Positions 1-7,557 of a DNA stretch of 47,295 nt are shown here, piece by piece. The stretch's first letter is position 1. Each line of letters begins with the position of its first letter. The notes beneath the pieces are model-generated. The model worked only from the letters and a program-made list of their open reading frames with translations, had not been told where the DNA came from and did not search any database. Both the position numbers and the translations under genes were made by a program. Origin of the DNA: Bacteroidales bacterium (GTDB lineage Bacteria; Bacteroidota; Bacteroidia; Bacteroidales; UBA932); the NCBI GenBank assembly GCA_012728975.1, contig JAAYDZ010000047.1, positions 1-47,295 on the forward strand. Reading direction: 5' to 3'.

Positions 1-66
1 AAGCGCAAAGGTCGCTTGTATGTAATTTGCAAGAAGAATCCGAAATTCAAAATGCGCCAGGGATAA
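1..66 (+). CDS. rpmJ: 50S ribosomal protein L36, C-terminal part (cut by window start)
   Basis: The first 66 bases read in frame as 21 residues and a TAA stop, ending RLYVICKKNPKFKMRQG, which is the usual C-terminus of small ribosomal protein L36. The start lies outside the window. Position immediately before rpsM is the expected place in the bacterial spc/alpha ribosomal operon. L36 binds 23S rRNA in the large subunit. Only one possible zinc ligand, the cysteine in VICKK, is visible in this part, so I cannot say whether the protein is a zinc or non-zinc form. Confidence 0.9.
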   Translation, partial: KRKGRLYVICKKNPKFKMRQG

Positions 67-105
67 TTTTTTAATTTGTAATAACAATAAAGTAAAAAAT
101 AGATT

Positions 106-483
106 ATGGCACGTATAGCCGGAGTTGATTTACCGAACAACAAACGCGGAGAGATAGGTTTGACCTATATCTTCGGTATTGGTCGCAGTTCTGCTAAAAA
201 GATCCTTACAGATCTTGATATTGATCTTGACACCAAGGTCAAGGACTGGAATGACGACCAGATTACAGCAATCCGTACGAAGATTGCCAATGAGTACAAA
301 ATTGAAGGAGAGCTTCGCTCATCCGTTCAATTGAACATCAAACGTCTGATGGACATCGGATGTTATAGAGGTATCCGTCACCGTATCGGTCTTCCCGTAC
401 GCGGTCAGAGTACCAAGAACAATGCGCGTACACGCAAGGGTCGTAAGAAGACTGTTGCAAATAAGAAGAAAGCAACCAAATAA
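106..483 (+). CDS. rpsM: 30S ribosomal protein S13
   Basis: 125 residues, normal length for S13, which sits in the head of the small subunit and contacts 5S rRNA/L5 and the P-site tRNA. The N-terminus [20 protein letters not shown] and the following IFGIG segment are the S13 helix-turn-helix signature, and [14 protein letters not shown] (about 87-100) is the conserved C-terminal block before a basic tail. It starts 39 bases after rpmJ and is followed by rpsK after 12 bases, in the standard rpsM-rpsK-rpsD-rpoA-rplQ order, so it is co-transcribed with them. Confidence 0.98.
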   Translation: MARIAGVDLPNNKRGEIGLTYIFGIGRSSAKKILTDLDIDLDTKVKDWNDDQITAIRTKIANEYKIEGELRSSVQLNIKRLMDIGCYRGIRHRIGLPVRGQSTKNNARTRKGRKKTVANKKKATK

Positions 484-495
484 GAGATTTGAATT

Positions 496-885
496 ATGGC
501 AAAAAAACAAACAACAAGCAAAAAGAGAGTTGTTAAAGTTGACGCTTATGGTCAGGCTCATATTTCGTCGACTTTCAACAACGTGATCGTTACAATTACC
601 AACAGCACCGGTCAGGTAATCAGTTGGTCATCAGCAGGTAAGATGGGCTTTAGGGGGTCCAAGAAAAACACTCCCTATGCAGCTCAGGTAGCCGCTCAAG
701 ATTGCGCCAAGGTTGCGTATGATCTCGGATTACGCAAGATTAAGGCATATGTAAAGGGTCCGGGAGCAGGACGTGAGTCTGCAATCCGCACCATACACGG
801 AGCAGGTATTGAAGTTACCGAGATTGTTGATGTTACTCCTCTGCCACACAATGGTTGCCGTCCTAAAGGTCGCCGCAGAGTATAA
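496..885 (+). CDS. rpsK: 30S ribosomal protein S11
   Basis: 129 residues, the family's usual length. S11 forms part of the small-subunit platform around the decoding region. The segments [38 protein letters not shown] and the C-terminal [18 protein letters not shown] are hallmark S11 sequence. It lies 12 bases after rpsM and 32 bases before rpsD in the same operon. Nothing is unusual about it. Confidence 0.98.
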   Translation: MAKKQTTSKKRVVKVDAYGQAHISSTFNNVIVTITNSTGQVISWSSAGKMGFRGSKKNTPYAAQVAAQDCAKVAYDLGLRKIKAYVKGPGAGRESAIRTIHGAGIEVTEIVDVTPLPHNGCRPKGRRRV

Positions 886-917
886 TCATAACAACCTTAA
901 AGCAATAATAGAATAAT

Positions 918-1523
918 ATGGCAAGATATATAGGGCCCAAAACTAAAATAGCCCGCAAATTTGGAGAGCCTATCTTTGGTCCGGATAAACAGTTTGAGAA
1001 AAAGAATTATCCCCCGGGACAGCACGGACAGGCTAGAAAACGTAAAAAAACCTCAGAGTACGGTATTCAGCTCGCTGAGAAACAGAAAGTGAAATACACT
1101 TATGGACTTCTCGAGAGACAATTCCGCAACCTCTATGGTAAAGCACACAGGATGAAAGGCCAAACAGGTGAGAACCTTATCCTCCTGCTCGAGTCTCGTC
1201 TCGATAATCTGGTTTATCGTCTGGGTATAGCTCCTACAAGGGCTGCTGCAAGACAACTTGTGACACATTGCCACATTACCCGCAACGGTGAGGTTTGCAA
1301 TATCCCTTCAACCATTGTTAGACCCGGTGAAACCATAGGAGTACGTGAGCGCTCGAAGAGTCTTGAAGTTATTCAGGATAGCCTTTCAAACTCTGCCAGT
1401 AATTTCTCCTGGCTTGAGTGGGATGCTGCAAAGCTCCAGGGCAAGTATACAAACGTTCCTTTAAGAAGTGAAGTACCTGAAAACATTAACGAGCAACTTA
1501 TAGTAGAGTTGTACTCCAAGTAA
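918..1523 (+). CDS. rpsD: 30S ribosomal protein S4
   Basis: 201 residues, standard for S4, which nucleates small-subunit assembly on the 5' domain of 16S rRNA and in some bacteria represses its own operon. The N-terminus [20 protein letters not shown] lacks the zinc cysteines found in some S4 proteins. An S4 RNA-binding domain spans roughly residues 92-150, with [12 protein letters not shown] and [13 protein letters not shown]. It is in the operon between rpsK and rpoA. Whether it autoregulates here cannot be seen from the sequence. Confidence 0.98.
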   Translation: MARYIGPKTKIARKFGEPIFGPDKQFEKKNYPPGQHGQARKRKKTSEYGIQLAEKQKVKYTYGLLERQFRNLYGKAHRMKGQTGENLILLLESRLDNLVYRLGIAPTRAAARQLVTHCHITRNGEVCNIPSTIVRPGETIGVRERSKSLEVIQDSLSNSASNFSWLEWDAAKLQGKYTNVPLRSEVPENINEQLIVELYSK

Positions 1524-1563
1524 TCCTTGCTTATAGCGTAAACACTAATAAAATTTAAACAGT

Positions 1564-2577
1564 ATGGCAATTTTAGCATTTCAAAAACCTGATAAGGTAA
1601 TAATGCTCGATGCAACAGATACCTTCGGCCGATTTGAATTCCGTCCGTTGGAACCAGGATATGGTATAACCGTAGGTAATGCTCTCCGTCGTATACTGCT
1701 CTCTTCTTTGGAAGGCTTTGCCATCACCTCAATAAGGATCGACGGTGTAAGTCATGAGTTTGACACTATACCCGGTGTTATTGAGAGTGTTGTTGACATT
1801 ATTCTTAACCTCAAGCAGGTTCGCCTCAGGAGGATGATTGAAGATGTTGACAGTGAGGTGGTAAACGTGACTGTTAGTGGTAAGCAAGAATTTACTGCTG
1901 AAGATATTTCCAAGAGTTTATCCTCTTTTAAAGTCTTAAATCCCAATCTTCACATCTGCTCAATGGAGCCTTCAGTTAAGCTCAATATAGAGATGAGGAT
2001 TGGCAAAGGAAGAGGCTATGTCCCTTCGGAAGAAAATAAAGTGGATAATGCTCCTTTAGGAACAATTGCGATTGACTCGATTTTCACTCCTATTAAAAAT
2101 GTGAAATACTCTGTTGAAGACTGGCGTGTTGAACAAAAGACTGACTACGAGAAACTCAACATTGAGGTCACTACAGATGGCTCAATTCATCCGAAGGATG
2201 CCTTAAAAGAGGCAGCCACTATACTGATTCAGCATTTCTGGCTATTCTCTGATGAGAAGATCACTCTCGAGACTGCAGTAGAGCAAGATAATAAGCAACT
2301 TGATGAGGAGTCGATGCGTATGCGTCATATCCTTCTCACCAAGCTCTCTGATATGGAACTATCAGTAAGGGCACTCAACTGCCTGAAAGCCGCAAATATT
2401 GAGACATTTGCCGACCTGGTTGGTCATCAGAGGACAGATTTGATGAAATTCAGAAACTTCGGTAAGAAATCTCTAAACGAGATCGATATGCTCATGGATA
2501 GATTGAAACTGAACTTCGGAATGGATATTACTAAGTATAATATTGAAATAAAAGCACAAGAAAATGAGGCACAATAG
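1564..2577 (+). CDS. rpoA: DNA-directed RNA polymerase subunit alpha
   Basis: 337 residues, full length. The alpha subunit dimerises to start assembly of RNA polymerase, and its C-terminal domain touches DNA UP elements and activators. The N-terminal domain shows [20 protein letters not shown] (about 32-51), the dimer/assembly block. The C-terminal domain (about 250-320) has the helix-hairpin-helix [12 protein letters not shown]. The stop codon lies inside the next gene: rplQ begins 14 bases before the rpoA end, suggesting translational coupling. Confidence 0.98.
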   Translation: MAILAFQKPDKVIMLDATDTFGRFEFRPLEPGYGITVGNALRRILLSSLEGFAITSIRIDGVSHEFDTIPGVIESVVDIILNLKQVRLRRMIEDVDSEVVNVTVSGKQEFTAEDISKSLSSFKVLNPNLHICSMEPSVKLNIEMRIGKGRGYVPSEENKVDNAPLGTIAIDSIFTPIKNVKYSVEDWRVEQKTDYEKLNIEVTTDGSIHPKDALKEAATILIQHFWLFSDEKITLETAVEQDNKQLDEESMRMRHILLTKLSDMELSVRALNCLKAANIETFADLVGHQRTDLMKFRNFGKKSLNEIDMLMDRLKLNFGMDITKYNIEIKAQENEAQ

Positions 2578-3223
2578 ATCAATAAAGAGTTTAGGACGAA
2601 AGAGCGGACACCGTAAGGCGATGCTTGCCAATATGGCATCATCTCTCATACTCCATAAGAGGATTGAGACTACCCTTGAAAAGGCTAAAGTCCTGAGAGT
2701 GTACGTTGAACCGCTTATCACCAAGTCCAAAGAGGATACAACACATTCACGGCGTATAGTTTTCAGTTATTTGAAACAGAAAGAGGCGGTTGCTGAGCTC
2801 TTCCGTGTTGTAGCTCCGAAGATTGCTGATCGTCCTGGTGGATATACACGCATTATTAAAAACGGTTTCCGTCTTGGTGATGGAGCCAATATGGCATATA
2901 TAGAGTTGGTTGACTTCAATAAAGCAGTCCTCGAAGCTGATGCACCAGCCAAAGAGAGCGTAAAGAAACCTTCTACTCGCCGTAGTCGCTCAAGGAAGAG
3001 TGCGGAGACAACAACAGAAAAGGTTGTTGATAAGAGTGCAGAGGTGAGCGCAGAGGAGGCTGAAGTTAAAGCTCCAAAGGCAACTAAGCCGGCTACTAAA
3101 AAAACAGCTCCTAAAGCAGCATCAAAAGTAGCCCCCAAGGCAGCTCCAAAGAGCACCGGCAAAGTGGCTGCAAAAGCTCCTGTCAAGAAAGTTTCCGCTC
3201 CCAGAAAGACCGGAAACGCGTAA
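2564..3223 (+). CDS. rplQ: 50S ribosomal protein L17 with long basic C-terminal tail
   Basis: 219 residues, much longer than the 115-130 residues of a typical L17. Residues 1 to about 125 are the conserved domain, opening [20 protein letters not shown], with RPGGYTRI in the middle. From about residue 125 to the end the protein is a low-complexity tail rich in Lys, Ala and Pro with KAAPK/KVAPK-like repeats, preceded by an SRSR stretch and resembling a histone H1 tail. Bacteroidetes L17 proteins often have some extension; this one adds about 90 residues. It overlaps rpoA by 14 bases and ends the operon ahead of a hairpin terminator. Confidence 0.96.
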   Translation: MRHNRSIKSLGRKSGHRKAMLANMASSLILHKRIETTLEKAKVLRVYVEPLITKSKEDTTHSRRIVFSYLKQKEAVAELFRVVAPKIADRPGGYTRIIKNGFRLGDGANMAYIELVDFNKAVLEADAPAKESVKKPSTRRSRSRKSAETTTEKVVDKSAEVSAEEAEVKAPKATKPATKKTAPKAASKVAPKAAPKSTGKVAAKAPVKKVSAPRKTGNA

Positions 3224-3240
3224 CTAATAAGAGTGACGTA

Positions 3241-3279
3241 AAAAAGGAGATGATCGAATTTTCGGTCATCTCCTTTTTT
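3241..3279 (+). terminator. Intrinsic terminator after rplQ, probably bidirectional
   Basis: A near-perfect inverted repeat pairs AAAAAGGAGATGA at 3241-3253 with TCATCTCCTTTTTT at 3266-3279, around a 12-base loop that can itself pair partly. The right arm ends in a run of six T. On the minus strand the same hairpin also ends in T residues. It lies 17 bases after rplQ and 42 bases before the stop of the convergent lipoprotein gene, so it can serve both directions. Confidence 0.9.
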
Positions 3280-3321
3280 ACTGAGTATGTAGTGGTGCGG
3301 GGTCTCGACAGGATAGATAAA

Positions 3322-3918
3322 TTAAAATGGCACAAAATTAGCCGTCATGTCGGGCTGACAATAGGATACTTTTTCATGATTATGTAAAGTGTTGCTTAAA
3401 TCAAAAATCTTCTCCCAATCCTTGACTTGTAAGGTATAATTATCATACCCTCCTTCGCTCTTAACAACTGCTTTTCTTTTAAACACATGTCGGACATCAT
3501 CAATTGAACATCCTTTCTTCAACCCCAAAAGCAAATCACCGTTTAAGTAGGTCGGCATAACCCCGTCCATCGAATAAGCGGGCATGGCGTTGATTATGGT
3601 AGGTTGTCGTTTAATTTTACGGAGTGATAATTTGCTTTTGACAATCACCAGATAGTCCTCTTCATCAAAAGTATTTATATATTCTATTTCCGGATTTTCC
3701 ATCAGTTTGCGTAATATTGTTTTAAAAACTTGGGTAGTATCCAATTGAACAACAAATTTTCCAACAATTTCATATAGAAATATTTTTTCATTATCTCCGA
3801 CCAAATAATATTTTGTTGCACCGGGTCCGGAAGAAAGGTCCTGCAGTTCTTCTTTCTCACACCCTGAAAAGCTAAGCAGCATTAAGGCTGAAATTAGAAA
3901 TAAATGCATTCTTTTCAT
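3322..3918 (-). CDS. Putative lipoprotein resembling an S8-protease N-terminal (propeptide) region
   Basis: 198 residues. The start MKRMHLFLISALMLLSFSGC is a lipoprotein signal with a lipobox ending in Cys20, so the protein should be membrane-anchored in the envelope. The C-terminal 70 residues, with LLLGLKKGCSIDDV and then KVSYCQPDMTANF, resemble the domain that precedes the catalytic domain in Bacteroidetes S8 (subtilisin-like) proteases, where the end of the domain reads like VEYxxPNF. No catalytic domain follows: the gene simply stops, and only about 100 bases separate it from rplQ. It could be a free-standing inhibitor or a truncated protease. The family link is from memory and moderate. 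The start ATG overlaps the upstream lipoprotein stop by 4 bases. Confidence 0.6.
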   Translation of the reverse strand: MKRMHLFLISALMLLSFSGCEKEELQDLSSGPGATKYYLVGDNEKIFLYEIVGKFVVQLDTTQVFKTILRKLMENPEIEYINTFDEEDYLVIVKSKLSLRKIKRQPTIINAMPAYSMDGVMPTYLNGDLLLGLKKGCSIDDVRHVFKRKAVVKSEGGYDNYTLQVKDWEKIFDLSNTLHNHEKVSYCQPDMTANFVPF

Positions 3919-4334
3919 TTTTTCTCTATTGTATAATTTTTCAACAAATATCCCCTAAAATGTATTTTATACTCCGGTGCCGGTAGTATTGGATAACATG
4001 AATATAACTCTCCGCTGACTATAATAACTTTTTGACCATTTTCCTTATTCTCTCTCGGCAAATCTACATAAGGGATGTAAATATAATCTGAACTATGTCC
4101 TTTAGAATTCCATTCTTGAACATTTAAATTATTAATATCTTCCTCTTTTATAGAAATAATGTATCGATTTATTTCTTCATAATAAACAATTATACCATCT
4201 ACATTATCGATTTTTTTTACAAAATCAGACTTAGCACAATAGTAACAAGTATTTGTATTTCCACATTCTTTCTCACACCCAGCCCCTATAAGTAGGGTGG
4301 CAAGCATCATGAATAGTAATATTTTCGTTTTCAT
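3915..4334 (-). CDS. Small lipoprotein of unknown function
   Basis: 139 residues with an N-terminal lipoprotein signal MKTKILLFMMLATLLIGAGC, with Cys20 as the lipidation site. The mature start is cysteine-rich (CEKECGNTNTCYYC, five cysteines), which suggests disulfides or a small metal site next to the membrane anchor. The remainder, about 105 residues, has no motif I recognise. It is the first gene of a two-gene unit: its stop overlaps the next gene's start by 4 bases. The shared CEKE after both lipid cysteines suggests the two proteins go to the same place in the envelope. No promoter box is evident upstream. Confidence 0.6.
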   Translation of the reverse strand: MKTKILLFMMLATLLIGAGCEKECGNTNTCYYCAKSDFVKKIDNVDGIIVYYEEINRYIISIKEEDINNLNVQEWNSKGHSSDYIYIPYVDLPRENKENGQKVIIVSGELYSCYPILPAPEYKIHFRGYLLKNYTIEKK

Positions 4335-4533
4335 AATTAATAGTATGCTGAGAATTTTAATATAATAACTTCTCTCTAATATATATACGCATTGACTTAC
4401 GAAACACTTCCATCATTGATTAAAAATTGTGCGACAATAAATCCTATATTGTATAGATGTAAAAAATGAACAAGACGCTGCATATAAACTCTTACTAAAT
4501 TGGTTGTTAGCCATTAGCCATTGGCTTGCTTTT

Positions 4534-4608
4534 AACCCCATAATGCACGAAAAAGAAGCCCTCGCTGACGCAATATCAACGAGAGCCATTTTTGCGTGTT
4601 GCGGGGTT
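4534..4608. repeat. Imperfect 75-bp inverted repeat (REP/MITE-like hairpin)
   Basis: Paired blocks nest in order: AACCCC (4534-4539) with GGGGTT (4603-4608), then GCACG with CGTGT (one G-T wobble), AAAA with TTTT, GC with GC, and CTCG (4561-4564) with CGAG (4580-4583), leaving a 15-base loop. Small internal bulges separate the blocks. It lies downstream of gcvP in the sense of transcription. Whether it is a repeated genomic element cannot be judged from one copy. Confidence 0.5.
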
Positions 4609-4609
4609 T

Positions 4610-4647
4610 ACCGCGGAACTCGTCCCCGCACCGCGGAACTCGTCCCC
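4610..4647. repeat. 18-bp direct repeat, two copies, 20-bp period
   Basis: ACCGCGGAACTCGTCCCC occurs exactly at 4610-4627 and again at 4630-4647, separated by GC. Each copy contains the palindrome CCGCGG. The 20-base period is close to two DNA helical turns. No function can be assigned. Confidence 0.85.
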
Positions 4648-4653
4648 TGCACC

Positions 4654-4680
4654 TCTTGTAACTACACCGTAGTTACAAGA
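4654..4680 (-). repeat. Perfect 11-bp palindrome covering the gcvP stop codon
   Basis: TCTTGTAACTA at 4654-4664 is mirrored exactly by TAGTTACAAGA at 4670-4680 around a 5-base spacer. The gcvP stop (TAG, bases 4664-4662) is in one arm and the last sense codons are in the other, so the transcript would fold at the end of the coding region. There is no T-run after it, so a classic intrinsic terminator is not supported; an mRNA 3'-end stabiliser or a protein-binding site is possible. Confidence 0.6.
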
Positions 4681-7487
4681 TTCCTGTCTCCATAACCGTT
4701 GTCAACACGTGCAACATGTGGCCAGAACTTATTATCACGGATCCACTCGAGAGGGTATGCGGCCTGTTTACGGCTATAAGGGTGTGACCACTCGTCTGCG
4801 CACACTTCACAAGCAGTATGGGGCGCCATCTTAACGGGGTTGTCATCCTTGTCAAGACGGCCGGCTTTAATATCTTCACATTCGGCTACGATATACTTCA
4901 ATGCCTCTATAAATCTGTCAAGCTCAGGGAGTGATTCACTCTCTGTAGGCTCTACCATCAATGTTTCGTGTACGGGGAATGAGAGAGTTGGCGCATGGAA
5001 TCCAAAGTCCATAAGACGTTTTGCAATATCTGTTGCATCCACTCCGTATTCTGAACGGAAATGTCTGAAGTCAACTATACACTCATGTGCCACACGGCCC
5101 TTGGCGCCTGTATAGAGAGTTTTAAGCTCCGGCTCCAGTTTCGAGGCTATATAATTGGCATTAAGGATAGCGATTTCAGTGGCCTTACGAAGTCCGTTAG
5201 CCCCAAGTAATTTGATGTAAGCGTGAGTGATGGGGAGTAGCAGAGGGCTACCGTAGGGAGCAGCAGAAACTGCGGTTATATTGACTCCACCGCACTCAGG
5301 TAATACCGGGTGTCCGGGGAGAAAGGGAGTTAGGTGTTTTGCCACACAGATAGGACCTACACCGGGACCGCCGCCGCCATGAGGCATTGCGAATGTCTTG
5401 TGAAGGTTTAGATGGCATACGTCAGCACCGATATAACCTGGGTTGGTAAGACCTACCTGGGCATTCATATTGGCACCGTCCATATAGACCTGACCTCCGT
5501 TTTCATGGATTATGTTACAAATTTCACGAATTGAGACCTCAAATACACCGTGGGTAGAGGGATAGGTAATCATTATTCCGGCCAGATTGTCGCGGTTGGC
5601 GACTGCCTTTTCGCGAAGTTCATCAACATCAATATTGCCCTTATCATCACAGCCTACAAGTACAATGTTGTAGCCTGCCATTGCTGCGGAAGCAGGGTTG
5701 GTGCCATGAGCAGAGGTGGGGATAATGATTATATTACGATGTCCCTCCTCGTTTGCATGATGATATGCACGGATGGTCATAAGTCCTGCAAACTCACCTG
5801 CAGCACCACTGTTGGGCTGAAGTGAGCAGCCGTCCAGTCCGGTAATTACTGCAAGGTCATGCTCCAGTTCCTTTATTACCTGTAGCGAGCCTTCCACCTG
5901 ATCAGTTGGTGCGAACGGGTGAACATTGCCAAATTCACTCCAGCTCATAGGCATCACTTCTACTGCTGCATTAAGCTTCATGGTGCAGCTGCCAAGGGGG
6001 ATCATAGAGTGGGTGAGGGAGATGTCGCGACGCTCAAGTTTCTTGATGTAGCGCATCATATCCGTCTCAGAGTGGTATTTGCTGAATATTTCGGAAGTAA
6101 GGATTGGTGTCTCTCGCTTCATAAAAGTAGGCTCTTTGGGAATGCCCGGGCAGAGATCTACGCAGCCGAAAATGCCTCCGATGAGAGAAGCTTCCTCATG
6201 ATTGGAGAGTTCGTCAAAGCTGATGATTATGGTGTTATCAGAGGTATAGCAGAAGTTGATGCCCGCTTCTTCAGCTCTGTGGTTGATTTGTGCAGGGTTA
6301 AATTCTATGCCTTCCGCTGCGATGATTTCAATAGTATCGAAGAAGTTCTCTGCAGCCAGTATGTAACCGTTTTTACGGAGCAAATCAGCTACGGCATGAG
6401 CATGGCCGTAAGCATTCAGCGCTATGTTGCGGATGCCTTTTGGACCATGATATAGTGCAAACATTCCCGCCATTGTGGCCATCAGTGCTGTGGCGGTGCA
6501 AATGTTGGATGTAGCTCTCTCCCTTTTAATATGCTGTTCGCGTGTCTGAAGTGCAAGGCGCACTGCAGGGTTGCCATGACGATCTACTGAAACGCCAACT
6601 ATACGACCGGGAATATTGCGTTTGAATTTATCTGAAGTGGCCATAAAACCGGCAGTAGGACCACCGAAGCCCATCGGGAGTCCGAATCTTTGGGCTGTAC
6701 CCACTGCTATATCAGCCCCCCATGCAGCGGGTTCCTTGAGCAGAGCAAGAGCCAGAAGGTCGCAATATGCGGTTACCAGAATATCCTTTTCATGAGCCTT
6801 GGTGCAGAATGAGCTATAATCCCTGATTTCGCCGTTTGCAGCAGGATACTGGAGAATTGCCCCATAGCATTTTTCGTCAAATTGGAACTCAGCATAGTCT
6901 CCGAGAACTATTTCAATGTCGAGGGCGTCTGCTCTTGTCTCAAGTACTGAAAGCACTTGAGAGAAGATGTTATTATCAACAAAGAGTACATTTTTACCTG
7001 TTTTTACCGCATCACGACTGCGAAGTTCGTACATCATCCTCATAGCTTCAGCTGCCGCTGTGGCGTCGTCCAACATAGAGCAGTTGGAGAGACCGAATCC
7101 TGTCAGGGAGGAGATCATTGTCTGAAAATTGATCAGTGCCTCGAGACGGCCTTGTGAAATCTCCGCCTGATAAGGAGTGTATGAAGTATACCAGGAGGGA
7201 TTCTCTAAAATGTTACGTATGATAACAGCAGGTGCGGCCGTGCCGTAATAACCCATTCCTATCATTGAGCGGAAAGGTTTGTTTAGGGCAGCGGTCTCTT
7301 TCAAACGTGCTGTGTATTCATGCTCGGAGAGAGCGGGAGCCAGAGCCAGCGGCTCTTTTAGAAGAATGTCTTCGGGAACGGTCTGTTTTATCAGTTCATC
7401 AAGCGATGATACTCCGAGTGTTTCCAACATCTGTTTTTCCTGGAAATCTCTCGGACCATTATGTCTGTCAACGAATTTGAGTGGCAT
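4662..7487 (-). CDS. gcvP: Glycine dehydrogenase (aminomethyl-transferring), P-protein of the glycine cleavage system
   Basis: 941 residues, the normal length of the single-chain P-protein with N- and C-terminal halves fused. It decarboxylates glycine with PLP and passes the aminomethyl group to lipoyl-GcvH. The PLP lysine is K697 in NLHKTFAMPHGGGGPG. RDISLTHSMIPLGSCTMKLN marks the start of the C-terminal half, and PTSAHGTNPASAAMAGY is also conserved. The start MPLKFVDRHNGPRDFQEKQM is typical. It is followed only by non-coding repeats; gcvT and gcvH are not nearby. It has its own promoter candidate 33 bases upstream, so it is probably transcribed apart from rodA. Confidence 0.97.
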   Translation of the reverse strand: MPLKFVDRHNGPRDFQEKQMLETLGVSSLDELIKQTVPEDILLKEPLALAPALSEHEYTARLKETAALNKPFRSMIGMGYYGTAAPAVIIRNILENPSWYTSYTPYQAEISQGRLEALINFQTMISSLTGFGLSNCSMLDDATAAAEAMRMMYELRSRDAVKTGKNVLFVDNNIFSQVLSVLETRADALDIEIVLGDYAEFQFDEKCYGAILQYPAANGEIRDYSSFCTKAHEKDILVTAYCDLLALALLKEPAAWGADIAVGTAQRFGLPMGFGGPTAGFMATSDKFKRNIPGRIVGVSVDRHGNPAVRLALQTREQHIKRERATSNICTATALMATMAGMFALYHGPKGIRNIALNAYGHAHAVADLLRKNGYILAAENFFDTIEIIAAEGIEFNPAQINHRAEEAGINFCYTSDNTIIISFDELSNHEEASLIGGIFGCVDLCPGIPKEPTFMKRETPILTSEIFSKYHSETDMMRYIKKLERRDISLTHSMIPLGSCTMKLNAAVEVMPMSWSEFGNVHPFAPTDQVEGSLQVIKELEHDLAVITGLDGCSLQPNSGAAGEFAGLMTIRAYHHANEEGHRNIIIIPTSAHGTNPASAAMAGYNIVLVGCDDKGNIDVDELREKAVANRDNLAGIMITYPSTHGVFEVSIREICNIIHENGGQVYMDGANMNAQVGLTNPGYIGADVCHLNLHKTFAMPHGGGGPGVGPICVAKHLTPFLPGHPVLPECGGVNITAVSAAPYGSPLLLPITHAYIKLLGANGLRKATEIAILNANYIASKLEPELKTLYTGAKGRVAHECIVDFRHFRSEYGVDATDIAKRLMDFGFHAPTLSFPVHETLMVEPTESESLPELDRFIEALKYIVAECEDIKAGRLDKDDNPVKMAPHTACEVCADEWSHPYSRKQAAYPLEWIRDNKFWPHVARVDNGYGDRNLVTTV

Positions 7488-7519
7488 GTTTTATATTTTT
7501 AAAATAGTTGTCAATTCAA

Positions 7520-7527
7520 CAAAGGTA
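7520..7527 (-). promoter_or_regulatory. Promoter -7 box for gcvP
   Basis: Read on the minus strand, this is TACCTTTG, an exact match to the Bacteroidetes -7 consensus TAnnTTTG. It lies 33 bases upstream of the gcvP ATG, leaving a leader of about 25 bases. No clear -33 TTTG is visible, and there is no room for a glycine riboswitch. Confidence 0.6.
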
Positions 7528-7557
7528 GTTAGTTATTATTTCTTTTCCAATCGGCAA

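Larger units (their letters stand above)
4335..4661. other. Gene-free 327-bp region with nested repeats
   Basis: This stretch lies between the start of the small lipoprotein and the end of gcvP. The first 165 bases are A/T-rich with no clear signal. Beyond about 4504 comes a GC-richer segment: a doubled GCCATTA/GCCATTG, an imperfect 75-bp inverted repeat, an 18-bp tandem repeat with a period of 20, and a palindrome entering gcvP. A 63-codon reading frame crosses these repeats but shows no coding character, so I treat the whole stretch as non-coding. Confidence 0.7.

Noticed and set aside
4504-4695. 63-codon frame in the gcvP downstream region
   Set aside because: It runs through the tandem repeat and palindrome into antisense gcvP, and its residues simply repeat with the DNA repeat.
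7488-7557. Possible glycine riboswitch before gcvP
   Set aside because: Only 70 bases separate rodA and gcvP, and the promoter box leaves a leader of about 25 bases, far too short.
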